NCBI GenBank assembly: GCA_964057225.1 | Contig: OZ059895.1 | Coordinates: forward strand, 3,596,001-3,660,000 | Length of the DNA stretch: 64,000 nt | From: Auanema rhodensis | Lineage: Eukaryota; Nematoda; Chromadorea; Rhabditida; Rhabditidae | Direction of reading: 5' to 3' | Part shown: positions 25,501 through 40,088 of the stretch, piece by piece | Layout of the letters: the number at the start of each line of letters is the position of its first letter | How positions within the stretch are numbered: position 1 is the stretch's first letter | The notes under the pieces: model-generated | Database searches by the model: none | Told to the model about the DNA's origin: nothing | What the model saw: only the letters and a program-made list of their open reading frames with translations | Position numbers and translations under genes: made by a program

Positions 25501-26377
25501 GGTTACCCTTAAATAATGAACTGACCGACTAATCAGACATGGATCTTTCCAAGTTCTGTTGCTTGAACGGATGTTTTCCTACGTAGGCTAGTAAAACATG
25601 CCCTTCAAAGCATCAGAACATGTGACCACATTCCTATTTTTTTGTATCTATCTTGTAAAGATAGTAATATATCATATGTTGAACACTATGTTGGAAAGAT
25701 TTTAATTCAGATTTTTTCAACTTTCACTCAGTTTGTTTTCTAAACTTTGATTAAGAACCTTGTTGTTTGTACACCCATAAAATATACGCAGCACAGGTTA
25801 CCCTTAAATAATGAACTGACCGTCTAATCAGACATGGATCTTCCCAAGTTCTGTTGCTTTAACGGATGTTTTCCTACGTAGGCTAGTAAAACATGCCCTT
25901 CAAAGCATCAGAACATGTGATCAGATTCCAATTTTTTTGTATCTATCTTGTAAAGATAGTAATATATCATATGTTGAACACTATGTTGGAAAGATTTTAA
26001 TTCAGATTTTTTCAACTTTCACTCAGTTTGTTTTCTAAACTTTGATTAAGAACCTTGTTGTTTGTACACCCATAAAATATACGCAGCACAGGTTACCCTT
26101 AAATAATGAACTGACCGTCTAATCAGACATGGATCTTACCAAGTTCTGTTGCTTGAATGGATGTTTTCCTACGTAGGCTAGTAAAACATGCCCTTCAAAG
26201 CATCAGAACATGTGATCACATTCCAATTTTTTTGTATCTATCTTGTAAAGATAGTAATATATCATATGTTGAACACTATGTTGGAAAGATTTTAATTCAG
26301 ATTTTTTCAACTTTCACTCAGTTTGTTTTCTAAACTTTGATTAAGAACCTTGTTGTTTGTACACCCATAAAATATAC

Positions 26378-26881
26378 GCAGCACAGGTTACCCTTAAATA
26401 ATGAACTGACCGACTAATCAGACATGGATCTTTCCTAGTTCTGTTGCTTGAATGGATGTTTTCCTACGTAGGCTAGTAAAACATGCCCTTCAAAGCATCA
26501 GAACATGTGACCACATTCCAATTTTTTTGTATCTATCTTGTAAAGATAGTAATAAACTTTGATTTTTGTACACCCATAACTTATACGCAGCACAGGTTAC
26601 CCTTAAATAATGAAATGACCGACTAATCAGACATGGATCTTTCCAAGTTCTGTTGCTTGAACGGATGTTTTCCTACGTAGGCTAGTAAAACATGCCCTTC
26701 AAAACATCAGAACATGTGACCACATTCCAATTTTTTTGTATCTATCTTGTAAAGATAGTAATATATCATATGTTGAACACTATGTTGGAAAGATTTTAAT
26801 TCAGATTGTTTCAACTTTCACTCAGTTTGTTTTCTAAACTTTGATTAAGAACCTTGTTGTTTGTACACCCATAAAATATAC
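26378..26881 (+). repeat. 504-bp S-L dimer, copy 1
   Basis: An S (26378-26586) plus an Lb (26587-26881) form a 504-bp dimer that is immediately repeated. Shared rare variants are CCCATAACTTATAC at the end of S, and GAAATGACCG with AAAACATC in the Lb. This copy alone has CAGATTGTTTC. Confidence 0.92.
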
Positions 26882-27385
26882 GCAGCACAGGTTACCCTTA
26901 AATAATGAACTGACCGACTAATCAGACATGGATCTTTCCTAGTTCTGTTGCTTGAATGGATGTTTTCCTACGTAGGCTAGTAAAACATGCCCTTCAAAGC
27001 ATCAGAACATGTGACCACATTCCAATTTTTTTGTATCTATCTTGTAAAGATAGTAATAAACTTTGATTTTTGTACACCCATAACTTATACGCAGCACAGG
27101 TTACCCTTAAATAATGAAATGACCGACTAATCAGACATGGATCTTTCCAAGTTCTGTTGCTTGAACGGATGTTTTCCTACGTAGGCTAGTAAAACATGCC
27201 CTTCAAAACATCAGAACATGTGACCACATTCCAATTTTTTTGTATCTATCTTGTAAAGATAGTAATATATCATATGTTGAACACTATGTTGGAAAGATTT
27301 TAATTCAGATTTTTTCAACTTTCACTCAGTTTGTTTTCTAAACTTTGATTAAGAACCTTGTTGTTTGTACACCCATAAAATATAC
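26882..27385 (+). repeat. 504-bp S-L dimer, copy 2
   Basis: This second tandem copy has S at 26882-27090 and Lb at 27091-27385. It differs from copy 1 where copy 1 reads CAGATTGTTTC and this reads CAGATTTTTTC. The S+L dimer of 504 bp is the commonest low-order building block in the window. Confidence 0.92.
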
Positions 27386-30300
27386 GCAGCACAGGTTACC
27401 CTTAAATAATGAACTGACCGTCTAATCAGACATGGATCTTCCCAAGTTCTGTTGCTTGAACGGATGTTTTCCTACGTAGGCTAGTAAAACATGCCATTCA
27501 AAGCATCAGAACATGTGATCACATTCCAATTTTTTTGTATCTATCTTGTAAAGATAGTAATGAACTTTGATTTTTGTACACCCATAAATTATACGCAGCA
27601 CAGGTTACCCTTAAATAATGAACTGACCGTCTAATCAGACATGGATCTTCCCAAGTTCTGTTGCTTGAATGGATGTTTTCCTACGTAGGCTAGTAAAACA
27701 TGCCCTTCAAAGCATCAGAACATGTGATCACATTCCAATTTTTTTGTATCTATCTTGTAAAGATAGTAATATATCATATGTTGAACACTATGTTGGAAAG
27801 ATTTTAATTCAGATTGTTTCAACTTTCACTCAGTTTGTTTTCTAAACTTTGATTAAGAACCTTGTTGTTTGTACACCCATAAAATATACGCAGCACAGGT
27901 TACCCTTAAATAATGAACTGACCGTCTAATCAGACATGGATCTTCCCAAGTTCTGTTGCTTGAATGGATGTTTTCCTACGTAGGCTAGTAAAACATGCCC
28001 TTCAAAGCATCAGAACATGTGATCACATTCCAATTTTTTTGTATCTATCTTGTAAAGATAGTAATAAACTTTGATTTTTGTACACTTATAAATTATACGC
28101 AGCACAGGTTACCCTTAAATAATGAACTGACCGACTAATCAGACATGGATCTTTCCAAGTTCTGTTGCTTGAACGGATGTTTTCCTACGTAGGCTAGTAA
28201 AACATGCCCTTCAAAGCATCAGAACATGTGATCACATTCCAATTTTTTTGTATCTATCTTGTAAAGATAGTAATAAACTTTGATTTTTGTACACCCATAA
28301 ATTATACGCAGCACAGGTTACCCTTAAATAATGAACTGACCGACTAATCAGACATGGATCTTTCCAAGTTCTGTTGCTTGAACGGATGTTTTCCTACGTA
28401 GGCTAGTAAAACATGCCCTTCAAAGCATCAGAACATGTGACCACATTCCAATTTTTTTGTATCTATCTTGTAAAGATAGTAATATATCATATGTTGAACA
28501 CTATGTTGGAAAGATTTTAATTCAGATTTTTTCAACTTTCACTCAGTTTGTTTTCTAAACTTTGATTAAGAACCTTGTTGTTTGTACACCCATAAAATAT
28601 ACGCAGCACAGGTTACCCTTAAATAATGAACTGACCGTCTAATCAGACATGGATCTTCCCAAGTTCTGTTGCTTGAACGGATGTTTTCCTACGTAGGCTA
28701 GTAAAACATGCCCTTCAAAGCATCAGAACATGTGATCAGATTCCAATTTTTTTGTATCTATCTTGTAAAGATAGTAATATATCATATGTTGAACACTATG
28801 TTGGAAAGATTTTAATTCAGATTTTTTCAACTTTCACTCAGTTTGTTTTCTAAACTTTGATTAAGAACCTTGTTGTTTGTACACCCATAAAATATACGCA
28901 GCACAGGTTACCCTTAAATAATGAACTGACCGTCTAATCAGACATGGATCTTACCAAGTTCTGTTGCTTGAATGGATGTTTTCCTACGTAGGCTAGTAAA
29001 ACATGCCCTTCAAAGCATCAGAACATGTGATCACATTCCAATTTTTTTGTATCTATCTTGTAAAGATAGTAATATATCATATGTTGAACACTATGTTGGA
29101 AAGATTTTAATTCAGAATTTGTAACTTTTATTCAGTTTGTTTTTTAAACTTTGATTAAGAACTTTGATTTTTGTACACCCATAAATTATACGCAGCACAG
29201 GTTACCCTTAAATAATGAACTGACCGACTAATCAGACATGGATCTTTCCTAGTTCTGTTGCTTGAATGGATGTTTTCCTACGTAGGCTAGTAAAACATGC
29301 CCTTCAAAGCATCAGAACATGTGATCACATTCCAATTTTTTTGTATCTATCTTGTAAAGATAGTAATATATCATATGTTGAACACTATGTTGGAAAGATT
29401 TTAATTCAGATTTTTTCAACTTTCACTCAGTTTGTTTTCTAAACTTTGATTAAGAACCTTGTTGTTTGTACACCCATAAAATATACGCAGCACAGGTTAC
29501 CCTTAAATAATGAACTGACCGTCTAATCAGACATGGATCTTCCCAAGTTCTGTTGCTTGAATGGATGTTTTCCTACGTAGGCTAGTAAAACATGCCCTTC
29601 AAAGCATCAGAACATGTGATCACATTCCAATTTTTTTGTATCTATCTTGTAAAGATAGTAATAAACTTTGATTTTTGTACACTTATAAATTATACGCAGC
29701 ACAGGTTACCCTTAAATAATGAACTGACCGACTAATCAGACATGGATCTTTCCAAGTTCTGTTGCTTGAACGGATGTTTTCCTACGTAGGCTAGTAAAAC
29801 ATGCCCTTCAAAGCATCAGAACATGTGATCACATTCCAATTTTTTTGTATCTATCTTGTAAAGATAGTAATATATCATATGTTGAACACTATGTTGGAAA
29901 GATTTTAATTCAGATTTTTTCAACTTTCACTCAGTTTGTTTTCTAAACTTTGATTAAGAACCTTGTTGTTTGTACACCCATAAAATATACGCAGCACAGG
30001 TTACCCTTAAATAATGAACTGACCGTCTAATCAGACATGGATCTTCCCAAGTTCTGTTGCTTGAATGGATGTTTTCCTACGTAGGCTAGTAAAACATGCC
30101 CTTCAAAGCATCAGAACATGTGATCACATTCCAATTTTTTTGTATCTATCTTGTAAAGATAGTAATAAACTTTGATTTTTGTACACCCATAAATTATACG
30201 CAGCACAGGTTACCCTTAAATAATGAACTGACCGACTAATCAGACATGGATCTTTCCAAGTTCTGTTGCTTGAACGGATGTTTTCCTACGTAGGCTAGTA

Positions 30301-30494
30301 AAACATGCCCTTCAAAGCATCAGAACATGTGACCACATTCCAATTTTTTTGTATCTATCTTGTAAAGATAGTAATATATCATATGTTGAACACTATGTTG
30401 GAAAGATTTTAATTCAGATTTTTTCAACTTTCACTCAGTTTGTTTTCTAAACTTTGATTAAGAACCTTGTTGTTTGTACACCCATAAAATATAC

Positions 30495-31764
30495 GCAGCA
30501 CAGGTTACCCTTAAATAATGAACTGACCGACTAATCAGACATGGATCTTTCCTAGTTCTGTTGCTTGAATGGATGTTTTCCTACGTAGGCTAGTAAAACA
30601 TGCCCTTCAAAGCATCAGAACATGTGATCACATTCCAATTTTTTTGTATCTATCTTGTAAAGATAGTAATATATCATATGTTGAACACTATGTTGGAAAG
30701 ATTTTAATTCAGATTTTTTCAACTTTCACTCAGTTTGTTTTCTAAACTTTGATTAAGAACCTTGAGTTTTGTACACCCATAAATTATACGCAGCACAGGT
30801 TACCCTTAAATAATGAACTGACCGACTAATCAGACATGGATCTTCCCAAGTTCTGTTGCTTGAATGGATGTTTTCCTACGTAGGCTAGTAAAACATGCCC
30901 TTCAAAGCATCAGAACATGTGATCACATTCCAATTTTTTTGTATCTATCTTGTAAAGATAGTAATAAACTTTGATTTTTGTACACCCATAAATTATACGC
31001 AGCACAGGTTACCCTTAAATAATGAACTGACCGACTAATCAGACATGGATCTTTCCAAGTTCTGTTGCTTGAACGGATGTTTTCCTACGTAGGCTAGTAA
31101 AACATGCCCTTCAAAGCATCAGAACATGTGACCACATTCCAATTTTTTTGTATTTATCTTGTAAAGATAGTAATATATCATATGTTGAACACTATGTTGG
31201 AAAGATTTTAATTCAGATTTTTTCAACTTTCACTCAGTTTGTTTTCTAAACTTTGATTAAGAACCTTGTTGTTTGTACACCCATAAAATATACGCAGCAC
31301 AGGTTACCCTTAAATAATGAACTGACCGTCTAATCAGACATGGATCTTCCCAAGTTCTGTTGCTTGAATGGATGTTTTCCTACGTAGGCTAGTAAAACAT
31401 GCCCTTCAAAGCATCAGAACATGTGATCACATTCCAATTTTTTTGTATCTATCTTGTAAAGATAGTAATATATCATATGTTGAACACTATGTTGGAAAGA
31501 TTTTAATTCAGATTTTCTAACTTTTATTCAGTTTGTTTTTTAAACTTTGATTAAGAACTTTGATATTTGTACACCCATAAATTATACGCAGCACAGGTTA
31601 CCCTTAAATAATGAACTGACCGACTAATCAGACATGGATCTTTCCTAGTTCTGTTGCTTGAATGGATGTTTTCCTACGTAGGCTAGTAAAACATGCCCTT
31701 CAAAGCATCAGAACATGTGATCACATTCCAATTTTTTTGTATCTATCTTGTAAAGATAGTAATA
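30495..31764 (+). repeat. 1805-bp-period segment, copy 1
   Basis: About 1270 bp matches 32300-33569 at +1805 bp. It contains an Lb', an S with CTTCCCAAG, Lb units and the first La unit carrying GATATTTG (31561), a variant confined to 31.5-59.7 kb. One difference noticed is TATTTATC here against TATCTATC in the partner. The match ends where one copy turns S and the other stays L. Confidence 0.87.
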
Positions 31765-32299
31765 AACTTTGATTTTTGTACACCCATAAATTATACGCAG
31801 CACAGGTTACCCTTAAATAATGAACTGACCGACTAATCAGACATGGATCTTTCCTAGTTCTGTTGCTTGAATGGATGTTTTCCTACGTAGGCTAGTAAAA
31901 CATGCCCTTCAAAGCATCAGAACATGTGATCACATTCCAATTTTTTTGTATCTATTTTGTAAAGATAGTAATATATCATATGTTGAACACTATGTTGGAA
32001 AGATTTTAATTCAGATTTTCTAACTTTTATTCAGTTTGTTTTTTAAACTTTGATTAAGAACTTTGATTTTTGTACACCCATAAATTATACGCAGCACAGG
32101 TTACCCTTAAATAATGAACTGACCGACTAATCAGACATGGATCTTTCCTAGTTCTGTTGCTTGAATGGATGTTTTCCTACGTAGGCTAGTAAAACATGCC
32201 CTTCAAAACATCAGAACATGTGATCACATTCCAATTTTTTTGTATCTGTTTTGTAAAGATAGTAATAAACTTTGATTTTTGTACACCCATAAATTATAC

Positions 32300-33569
32300 G
32301 CAGCACAGGTTACCCTTAAATAATGAACTGACCGACTAATCAGACATGGATCTTTCCTAGTTCTGTTGCTTGAATGGATGTTTTCCTACGTAGGCTAGTA
32401 AAACATGCCCTTCAAAGCATCAGAACATGTGATCACATTCCAATTTTTTTGTATCTATCTTGTAAAGATAGTAATATATCATATGTTGAACACTATGTTG
32501 GAAAGATTTTAATTCAGATTTTTTCAACTTTCACTCAGTTTGTTTTCTAAACTTTGATTAAGAACCTTGAGTTTTGTACACCCATAAATTATACGCAGCA
32601 CAGGTTACCCTTAAATAATGAACTGACCGACTAATCAGACATGGATCTTCCCAAGTTCTGTTGCTTGAATGGATGTTTTCCTACGTAGGCTAGTAAAACA
32701 TGCCCTTCAAAGCATCAGAACATGTGATCACATTCCAATTTTTTTGTATCTATCTTGTAAAGATAGTAATAAACTTTGATTTTTGTACACCCATAAATTA
32801 TACGCAGCACAGGTTACCCTTAAATAATGAACTGACCGACTAATCAGACATGGATCTTTCCAAGTTCTGTTGCTTGAACGGATGTTTTCCTACGTAGGCT
32901 AGTAAAACATGCCCTTCAAAGCATCAGAACATGTGACCACATTCCAATTTTTTTGTATCTATCTTGTAAAGATAGTAATATATCATATGTTGAACACTAT
33001 GTTGGAAAGATTTTAATTCAGATTTTTTCAACTTTCACTCAGTTTGTTTTCTAAACTTTGATTAAGAACCTTGTTGTTTGTACACCCATAAAATATACGC
33101 AGCACAGGTTACCCTTAAATAATGAACTGACCGTCTAATCAGACATGGATCTTCCCAAGTTCTGTTGCTTGAATGGATGTTTTCCTACGTAGGCTAGTAA
33201 AACATGCCCTTCAAAGCATCAGAACATGTGATCACATTCCAATTTTTTTGTATCTATCTTGTAAAGATAGTAATATATCATATGTTGAACACTATGTTGG
33301 AAAGATTTTAATTCAGATTTTCTAACTTTTATTCAGTTTGTTTTTTAAACTTTGATTAAGAACTTTGATATTTGTACACCCATAAATTATACGCAGCACA
33401 GGTTACCCTTAAATAATGAACTGACCGACTAATCAGACATGGATCTTTCCTAGTTCTGTTGCTTGAATGGATGTTTTCCTACGTAGGCTAGTAAAACATG
33501 CCCTTCAAAGCATCAGAACATGTGATCACATTCCAATTTTTTTGTATCTATCTTGTAAAGATAGTAATA
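32300..33569 (+). repeat. 1805-bp-period segment, copy 2
   Basis: This is the partner of 30495-31764, with its GATATTTG variant at 33366. It overlaps the start of the 2686-bp-period segment at 33099, so the two duplications are nested or successive. Confidence 0.87.
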
Positions 33570-35622
33570 TATCATATGTTGAACACTATGTTGGAAAGAT
33601 TTTAATTCAGATTTTTTCAACTTTCACTCAGTTTGTTTTCTAAACTTTGATTAAGAACCTTGAGTTTTGTACACCCATAAATTATACGCAGCACAGGTTA
33701 CCCTTAAATAATGAACTGACCGACTAATCAGACATGGATCTTCCCAAGTTCTGTTGCTTGAATGGATGTTTTCCTACGTAGGCTAGTAAAACATGCCCTT
33801 CAAAGCATCAGAACATGTGATCACATTCCAATTTTTTTGTATCTATCTTGTAAAGATAGTAATATATCATATGTTGAACACTATGTTGGAAAGATTTTAA
33901 TTCAGATTTTTTCAACTTTCACTCAGTTTGTTTTCTAAACTTTGATTAAGAACCTTGAGTTTTGTACACCCATAAATTATACGCAGCACAGGTTACCCTT
34001 AAATAATGAACTGACCGACTAATCAGACATGGATCTTCCCAAGTTCTGTTGCTTGAATGGATGTTTTCCTACGTAGGCTAGTAAAACATGCCCTTCAAAG
34101 CATCAGAACATGTGATCACATTCCAATTTTTTTGTATCTATCTTGTAAAGATAGTAATAAACTTTGATTTTTGTACACCCATAAATTATACGCAGCACAG
34201 GTTACCCTTAAATAATGAACTGACCGACTAATCAGACATGGATCTTTCCAAGTTCTGTTGCTTGAACGGATGTTTTCCTACGTAGGCTAGTAAAACATGC
34301 CCTTCAAAGCATCAGAACATGTGACCACATTCCAATTTTTTTGTATTTATCTTGTAAAGATAGTAATATATCATATGTTGAACACTATGTTGGAAAGATT
34401 TTAATTCAGATTTTTTCAACTTTCACTCAGTTTGTTTTCTAAACTTTGATTAAGAACCTTGTTGTTTGTACACCCATAAAATATACGCAGCACAGGTTAC
34501 CCTTAAATAATGAACTGACCGTCTAATCAGACATGGATCTTCCCAAGTTCTGTTGCTTGAATGGATGTTTTCCTACGTAGGCTAGTAAAACATGCCCTTC
34601 AAAGCATCAGAACATGTGATCACATTCCAATTTTGTATCTATCTTGTAAAGATAGTAATATATCATATGTTGAACACTATGTTGGAAAGATTTTAATTCA
34701 GATTTTCTAACTTTTATTCAGTTTGTTTTTTAAACTTTGATTAAGAACTTTGATATTTGTACACCCATAAATTATACGCAGCACAGGTTACCCTTAAATA
34801 ATGAACTGACCGACTAATCAGACATGGATCTTTCCTAGTTCTGTTGCTTGAATGGATGTTTTCCTACGTAGGCTAGTAAAACATGCCCTTCAAAGCATCA
34901 GAACATGTGATCACATTCCAATTTTTTTGTATCTATCTTGTAAAGATAGTAATAAACTTTGATTTTTGTACACCCATAAATTATACGCAGCACAGGTTAC
35001 CCTTAAATAATGAACTGACCGACTAATCAGACATGGATCTTTCCTAGTTCTGTTGCTTGAATGGATGTTTTCCTACGTAGGCTAGTAAAACATGCCCTTC
35101 AAAGCATCAGAACATGTGATCACATTCCAATTTTTTTGTATCTATTTTGTAAAGATAGTAATATATCATATGTTGAACACTATGTTGGAAAGATTTTAAT
35201 TCAGATTTTCTAACTTTTATTCAGTTTGTTTTTTAAACTTTGATTAAGAACTTTGATTTTTGTACACCCATAAATTATACGCAGCACAGGTTACCCTTAA
35301 ATAATGAACTGACCGACTAATCAGACATGGATCTTTCCTAGTTCTGTTGCTTGAATGGATGTTTTCCTACGTAGGCTAGTAAAACATGCGCTTCAAAACA
35401 TCAGAACATGTGATCACATTCCAATTTTTTTGTATCTGTTTTGTAAAGATAGTAATAAACTTTGATTTTTGTACACCCATAAATTATACGCAGCACAGGT
35501 TACCCTTAAATAATGAACTGACCGACTAATCAGACATGGATCTTTCCTAGTTCTGTTGCTTGAATGGATGTTTTCCTACGTAGGCTAGTAAAACATGCCC
35601 TTCAAAGCATCAGAACATGTGA
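33099..35622 (+). repeat. 2686-bp-period segment, copy 1
   Basis: About 2524 bp matches 35785-38308 at +2686 bp. Shared markers are the shortened T-run CCAATTTTGTATC (34631 and 37317), TATTTATC, GATATTTG at two places, and GCGCTTCAAAAC (35389 and 38075). By count one period holds three S and seven L monomers, minus 3 bp for the shortened T-run. The left edge is the AAATATAC/AATTATAC variant and the right edge the GACCAC/GATCAC variant. Confidence 0.9.
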
Positions 35623-35784
35623 CCACATTCCAATTTTTTTGTATCTATCTTGTAAAGATAGTAATATATCATATGTTGAACACTATGTTGGAAAGATTTT
35701 AATTCAGATTTTTTCAACTTTCACTCAGTTTGTTTTCTAAACTTTGATTAAGAACCTTGTTGTTTGTACACCCATAAATTATAC

Positions 35785-38308
35785 GCAGCACAGGTTACCC
35801 TTAAATAATGAACTGACCGTCTAATCAGACATGGATCTTCCCAAGTTCTGTTGCTTGAATGGATGTTTTCCTACGTAGGCTAGTAAAACATGCCCTTCAA
35901 AGCATCAGAACATGTGATCACATTCCAATTTTTTTGTATCTATCTTGTAAAGATAGTAATATATCATATGTTGAACACTATGTTGGAAAGATTTTAATTC
36001 AGATTTTCTAACTTTTATTCAGTTTGTTTTTTAAACTTTGATTAAGAACTTTGATATTTGTACACCCATAAATTATACGCAGCACAGGTTACCCTTAAAT
36101 AATGAACTGACCGACTAATCAGACATGGATCTTTCCTAGTTCTGTTGCTTGAATGGATGTTTTCCTACGTAGGCTAGTAAAACATGCCCTTCAAAGCATC
36201 AGAACATGTGATCACATTCCAATTTTTTTGTATCTATCTTGTAAAGATAGTAATATATCATATGTTGAACACTATGTTGGAAAGATTTTAATTCAGATTT
36301 TTTCAACTTTCACTCAGTTTGTTTTCTAAACTTTGATTAAGAACCTTGAGTTTTGTACACCCATAAATTATACGCAGCACAGGTTACCCTTAAATAATGA
36401 ACTGACCGACTAATCAGACATGGATCTTCCCAAGTTCTGTTGCTTGAATGGATGTTTTCCTACGTAGGCTAGTAAAACATGCCCTTCAAAGCATCAGAAC
36501 ATGTGATCACATTCCAATTTTTTTGTATCTATCTTGTAAAGATAGTAATATATCATATGTTGAACACTATGTTGGAAAGATTTTAATTCAGATTTTTTCA
36601 ACTTTCACTCAGTTTGTTTTCTAAACTTTGATTAAGAACCTTGAGTTTTGTACACCCATAAATTATACGCAGCACAGGTTACCCTTAAATAATGAACTGA
36701 CCGACTAATCAGACATGGATCTTCCCAAGTTCTGTTGCTTGAATGGATGTTTTCCTACGTAGGCTAGTAAAACATGCCCTTCAAAGCATCAGAACATGTG
36801 ATCACATTCCAATTTTTTTGTATCTATCTTGTAAAGATAGTAATAAACTTTGATTTTTGTACACCCATAAATTATACGCAGCACAGGTTACCCTTAAATA
36901 ATGAACTGACCGACTAATCAGACATGGATCTTTCCAAGTTCTGTTGCTTGAACGGATGTTTTCCTACGTAGGCTAGTAAAACATGCCCTTCAAAGCATCA
37001 GAACATGTGACCACATTCCAATTTTTTTGTATTTATCTTGTAAAGATAGTAATATATCATATGTTGAACACTATGTTGGAAAGATTTTAATTCAGATTTT
37101 TTCAACTTTCACTCAGTTTGTTTTCTAAACTTTGATTAAGAACCTTGTTGTTTGTACACCCATAAAATATACGCAGCACAGGTTACCCTTAAATAATGAA
37201 CTGACCGTCTAATCAGACATGGATCTTCCCAAGTTCTGTTGCTTGAATGGATGTTTTCCTACGTAGGCTAGTAAAACATGCCCTTCAAAGCATCAGAACA
37301 TGTGATCACATTCCAATTTTGTATCTATCTTGTAAAGATAGTAATATATCATATGTTGAACACTATGTTGGAAAGATTTTAATTCAGATTTTCTAACTTT
37401 TATTCAGTTTGTTTTTTAAACTTTGATTAAGAACTTTGATATTTGTACACCCATAAATTATACGCAGCACAGGTTACCCTTAAATAATGAACTGACCGAC
37501 TAATCAGACATGGATCTTTCCTAGTTCTGTTGCTTGAATGGATGTTTTCCTACGTAGGCTAGTAAAACATGCCCTTCAAAGCATCAGAACATGTGATCAC
37601 ATTCCAATTTTTTTGTATCTATCTTGTAAAGATAGTAATAAACTTTGATTTTTGTACACCCATAAATTATACGCAGCACAGGTTACCCTTAAATAATGAA
37701 CTGACCGACTAATCAGACATGGATCTTTCCTAGTTCTGTTGCTTGAATGGATGTTTTCCTACGTAGGCTAGTAAAACATGCCCTTCAAAGCATCAGAACA
37801 TGTGATCACATTCCAATTTTTTTGTATCTATTTTGTAAAGATAGTAATATATCATATGTTGAACACTATGTTGGAAAGATTTTAATTCAGATTTTCTAAC
37901 TTTTATTCAGTTTGTTTTTTAAACTTTGATTAAGAACTTTGATTTTTGTACACCCATAAATTATACGCAGCACAGGTTACCCTTAAATAATGAACTGACC
38001 GACTAATCAGACATGGATCTTTCCTAGTTCTGTTGCTTGAATGGATGTTTTCCTACGTAGGCTAGTAAAACATGCGCTTCAAAACATCAGAACATGTGAT
38101 CACATTCCAATTTTTTTGTATCTGTTTTGTAAAGATAGTAATAAACTTTGATTTTTGTACACCCATAAATTATACGCAGCACAGGTTACCCTTAAATAAT
38201 GAACTGACCGACTAATCAGACATGGATCTTTCCTAGTTCTGTTGCTTGAATGGATGTTTTCCTACGTAGGCTAGTAAAACATGCCCTTCAAAGCATCAGA
38301 ACATGTGA
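35785..38308 (+). repeat. 2686-bp-period segment, copy 2
   Basis: This is the partner of 33099-35622. It lies wholly inside the first copy of the 9402-bp repeat, and its markers recur once more at +9402 (T-run at 46719, GCGCTTC at 47477). Here long monomers run four in a row before an S, an unusually L-rich stretch. Confidence 0.9.
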
Positions 38309-40088
38309 TCACATTCCAATTTTTTTGTATCTATCTTGTAAAGATAGTAATATATCATATGTTGAACACTATGTTGGAAAGATTTTAATTCAGATTTTTT
38401 CAACTTTCACTCAGTTTGTTTTCTAAACTTTGATTAAGAACCTTGAGTTTTGTACACCCATAAATTATACGCAGCACAGGTTACCCTTAAATAATGAACT
38501 GACCGACTAATCAGACATGGATCTTCCCAAGTTCTGTTGCTTGAATGGATGTTTTCCTACGTAGGCTAGTAAAACATGCCCTTCAAAGCATCAGAACATG
38601 TGATCACATTCCAATTTTTTTGTATCTATCTTGTAAAGATAGTAATAAACTTTGATTTTTGTACACCCATAAATTATACGCAGCACAGGTTACCCTTAAA
38701 TAATGAACTGACCGACTAATCAGACATGGATCTTTCCAAGTTCTGTTGCTTGAACGGATGTTTTCCTACGTAGGCTAGTAAAACATGCCCTTCAAAGCAT
38801 CAGAACATGTGACCACATTCCAATTTTTTTGTATCTATCTTGTAAAGATAGTAATAAACTTTGATTTTTGTACACCCATAAATTATACGCAGCACAGGTT
38901 ACCCTTAAATAATGAACTGACCGACTAATCAGACATGGATCTTTCCTAGTTCTGTTGCTTGAATGGATGTTTTCCTACGTAGGCTAGTAAAACATGCCCT
39001 TCAAAGCATCAGAACATGTGATCACATTCCAATTTTTTTGTATCTATTTTGTAAAGATAGTAATATATCATATGTTGAACACTATGTTGGAAAGATTTTA
39101 ATTCAGATTTTCTAACTTTTATTCAGTTTGTTTTTTAAACTTTGATTAAGAACTTTGATTTTTGTACACCCATAAATTATACGCAGCACAGGTTACCCTT
39201 AAATAATGAACTGACCGACTAATCAGACATGGATCTTTCCTAGTTCTGTTGCTTGAATGGATGTTTTCCTACGTAGGCTAGTAAAACATGCGCTTCAAAA
39301 CATCAGAACATGTGATCACATTCCAATTTTTTTGTATCTGTTTTGTAAAGATAGTAATAAACTTTGATTTTTGTACACCCATAAATTATACGCAGCACAG
39401 GTTACCCTTAAATAATGAACTGACCGACTAATCAGACATGGATCTTTCCTAGTTCTGTTGCTTGAATGGATGTTTTCCTACGTAGGCTAGTAAAACATGC
39501 CCTTCAAAGCATCAGAACATGTGATCACATTCCAATTTTTTTGTATCTATCTTGTAAAGATAGTAATATATCATATGTTGAACACTATGTTGGAAAGATT
39601 TTAATTCAGATTTTTTCAACTTTCACTCAGTTTGTTTTCTAAACTTTGATTAAGAACCTTGAGTTTTGTACACCCATAAATTATACGCAGCACAGGTTAC
39701 CCTTAAATAATGAACTGACCGACTAATCAGACATGGATCTTCCCAAGTTCTGTTGCTTGAATGGATGTTTTCCTACGTAGGCTAGTAAAACATGCCCTTC
39801 AAAGCATCAGAACATGTGATCACATTCCAATTTTTTTGTATCTATCTTGTAAAGATAGTAATAAACTTTGATTTTTGTACACCCATAAATTATACGCAGC
39901 ACAGGTTACCCTTAAATAATGAACTGACCGACTAATCAGACATGGATCTTTCCAAGTTCTGTTGCTTGAACGGATGTTTTCCTACGTAGGCTAGTAAAAC
40001 ATGCCCTTCAAAGCATCAGAACATGTGACCACATTCCAATTTTTTTGTATCTATCTTGTAAAGATAGTAATATATCATATGTTGAACA
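37673..40088 (+). repeat. 1216-bp pentamer, two tandem copies
   Basis: Five monomers (L S L S plus a final unit) starting at 37673 are repeated starting at 38889. GCGCTTC lies at 38075 and 39291. The last unit of copy 1 (38680-38888) is short, whereas its partner from 39896 is a full Lb. That S carries the GAACGG and GACCAC variants normally tied to Lb, so it looks like an Lb core joined to an S tail at the duplication joint. The pair is copied again at +9402 (47477 and 48693). Confidence 0.87.

Larger units (their letters stand above)
25501..30494 (+). repeat. Mixed Lb-S satellite block
   Basis: This is satellite only, mainly Lb and S monomers. Marker variants are GATCAGATTCC (about 25.4, 25.9 and 28.7 kb), CTTACCAAG, CTTTAACGG (about 25859), CAGATTGTTTC (about 26.8 and 27.8 kb), TACACTTATAAAT (28084 and 29681, 1597 bp apart) and CAGAATTTGTAAC (about 29115). 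A 2815-bp offset relates 25.9-26.3 kb to 28.7-29.1 kb. The block has more scattered substitutions than the 30-60 kb region, so it looks older. Confidence 0.83.
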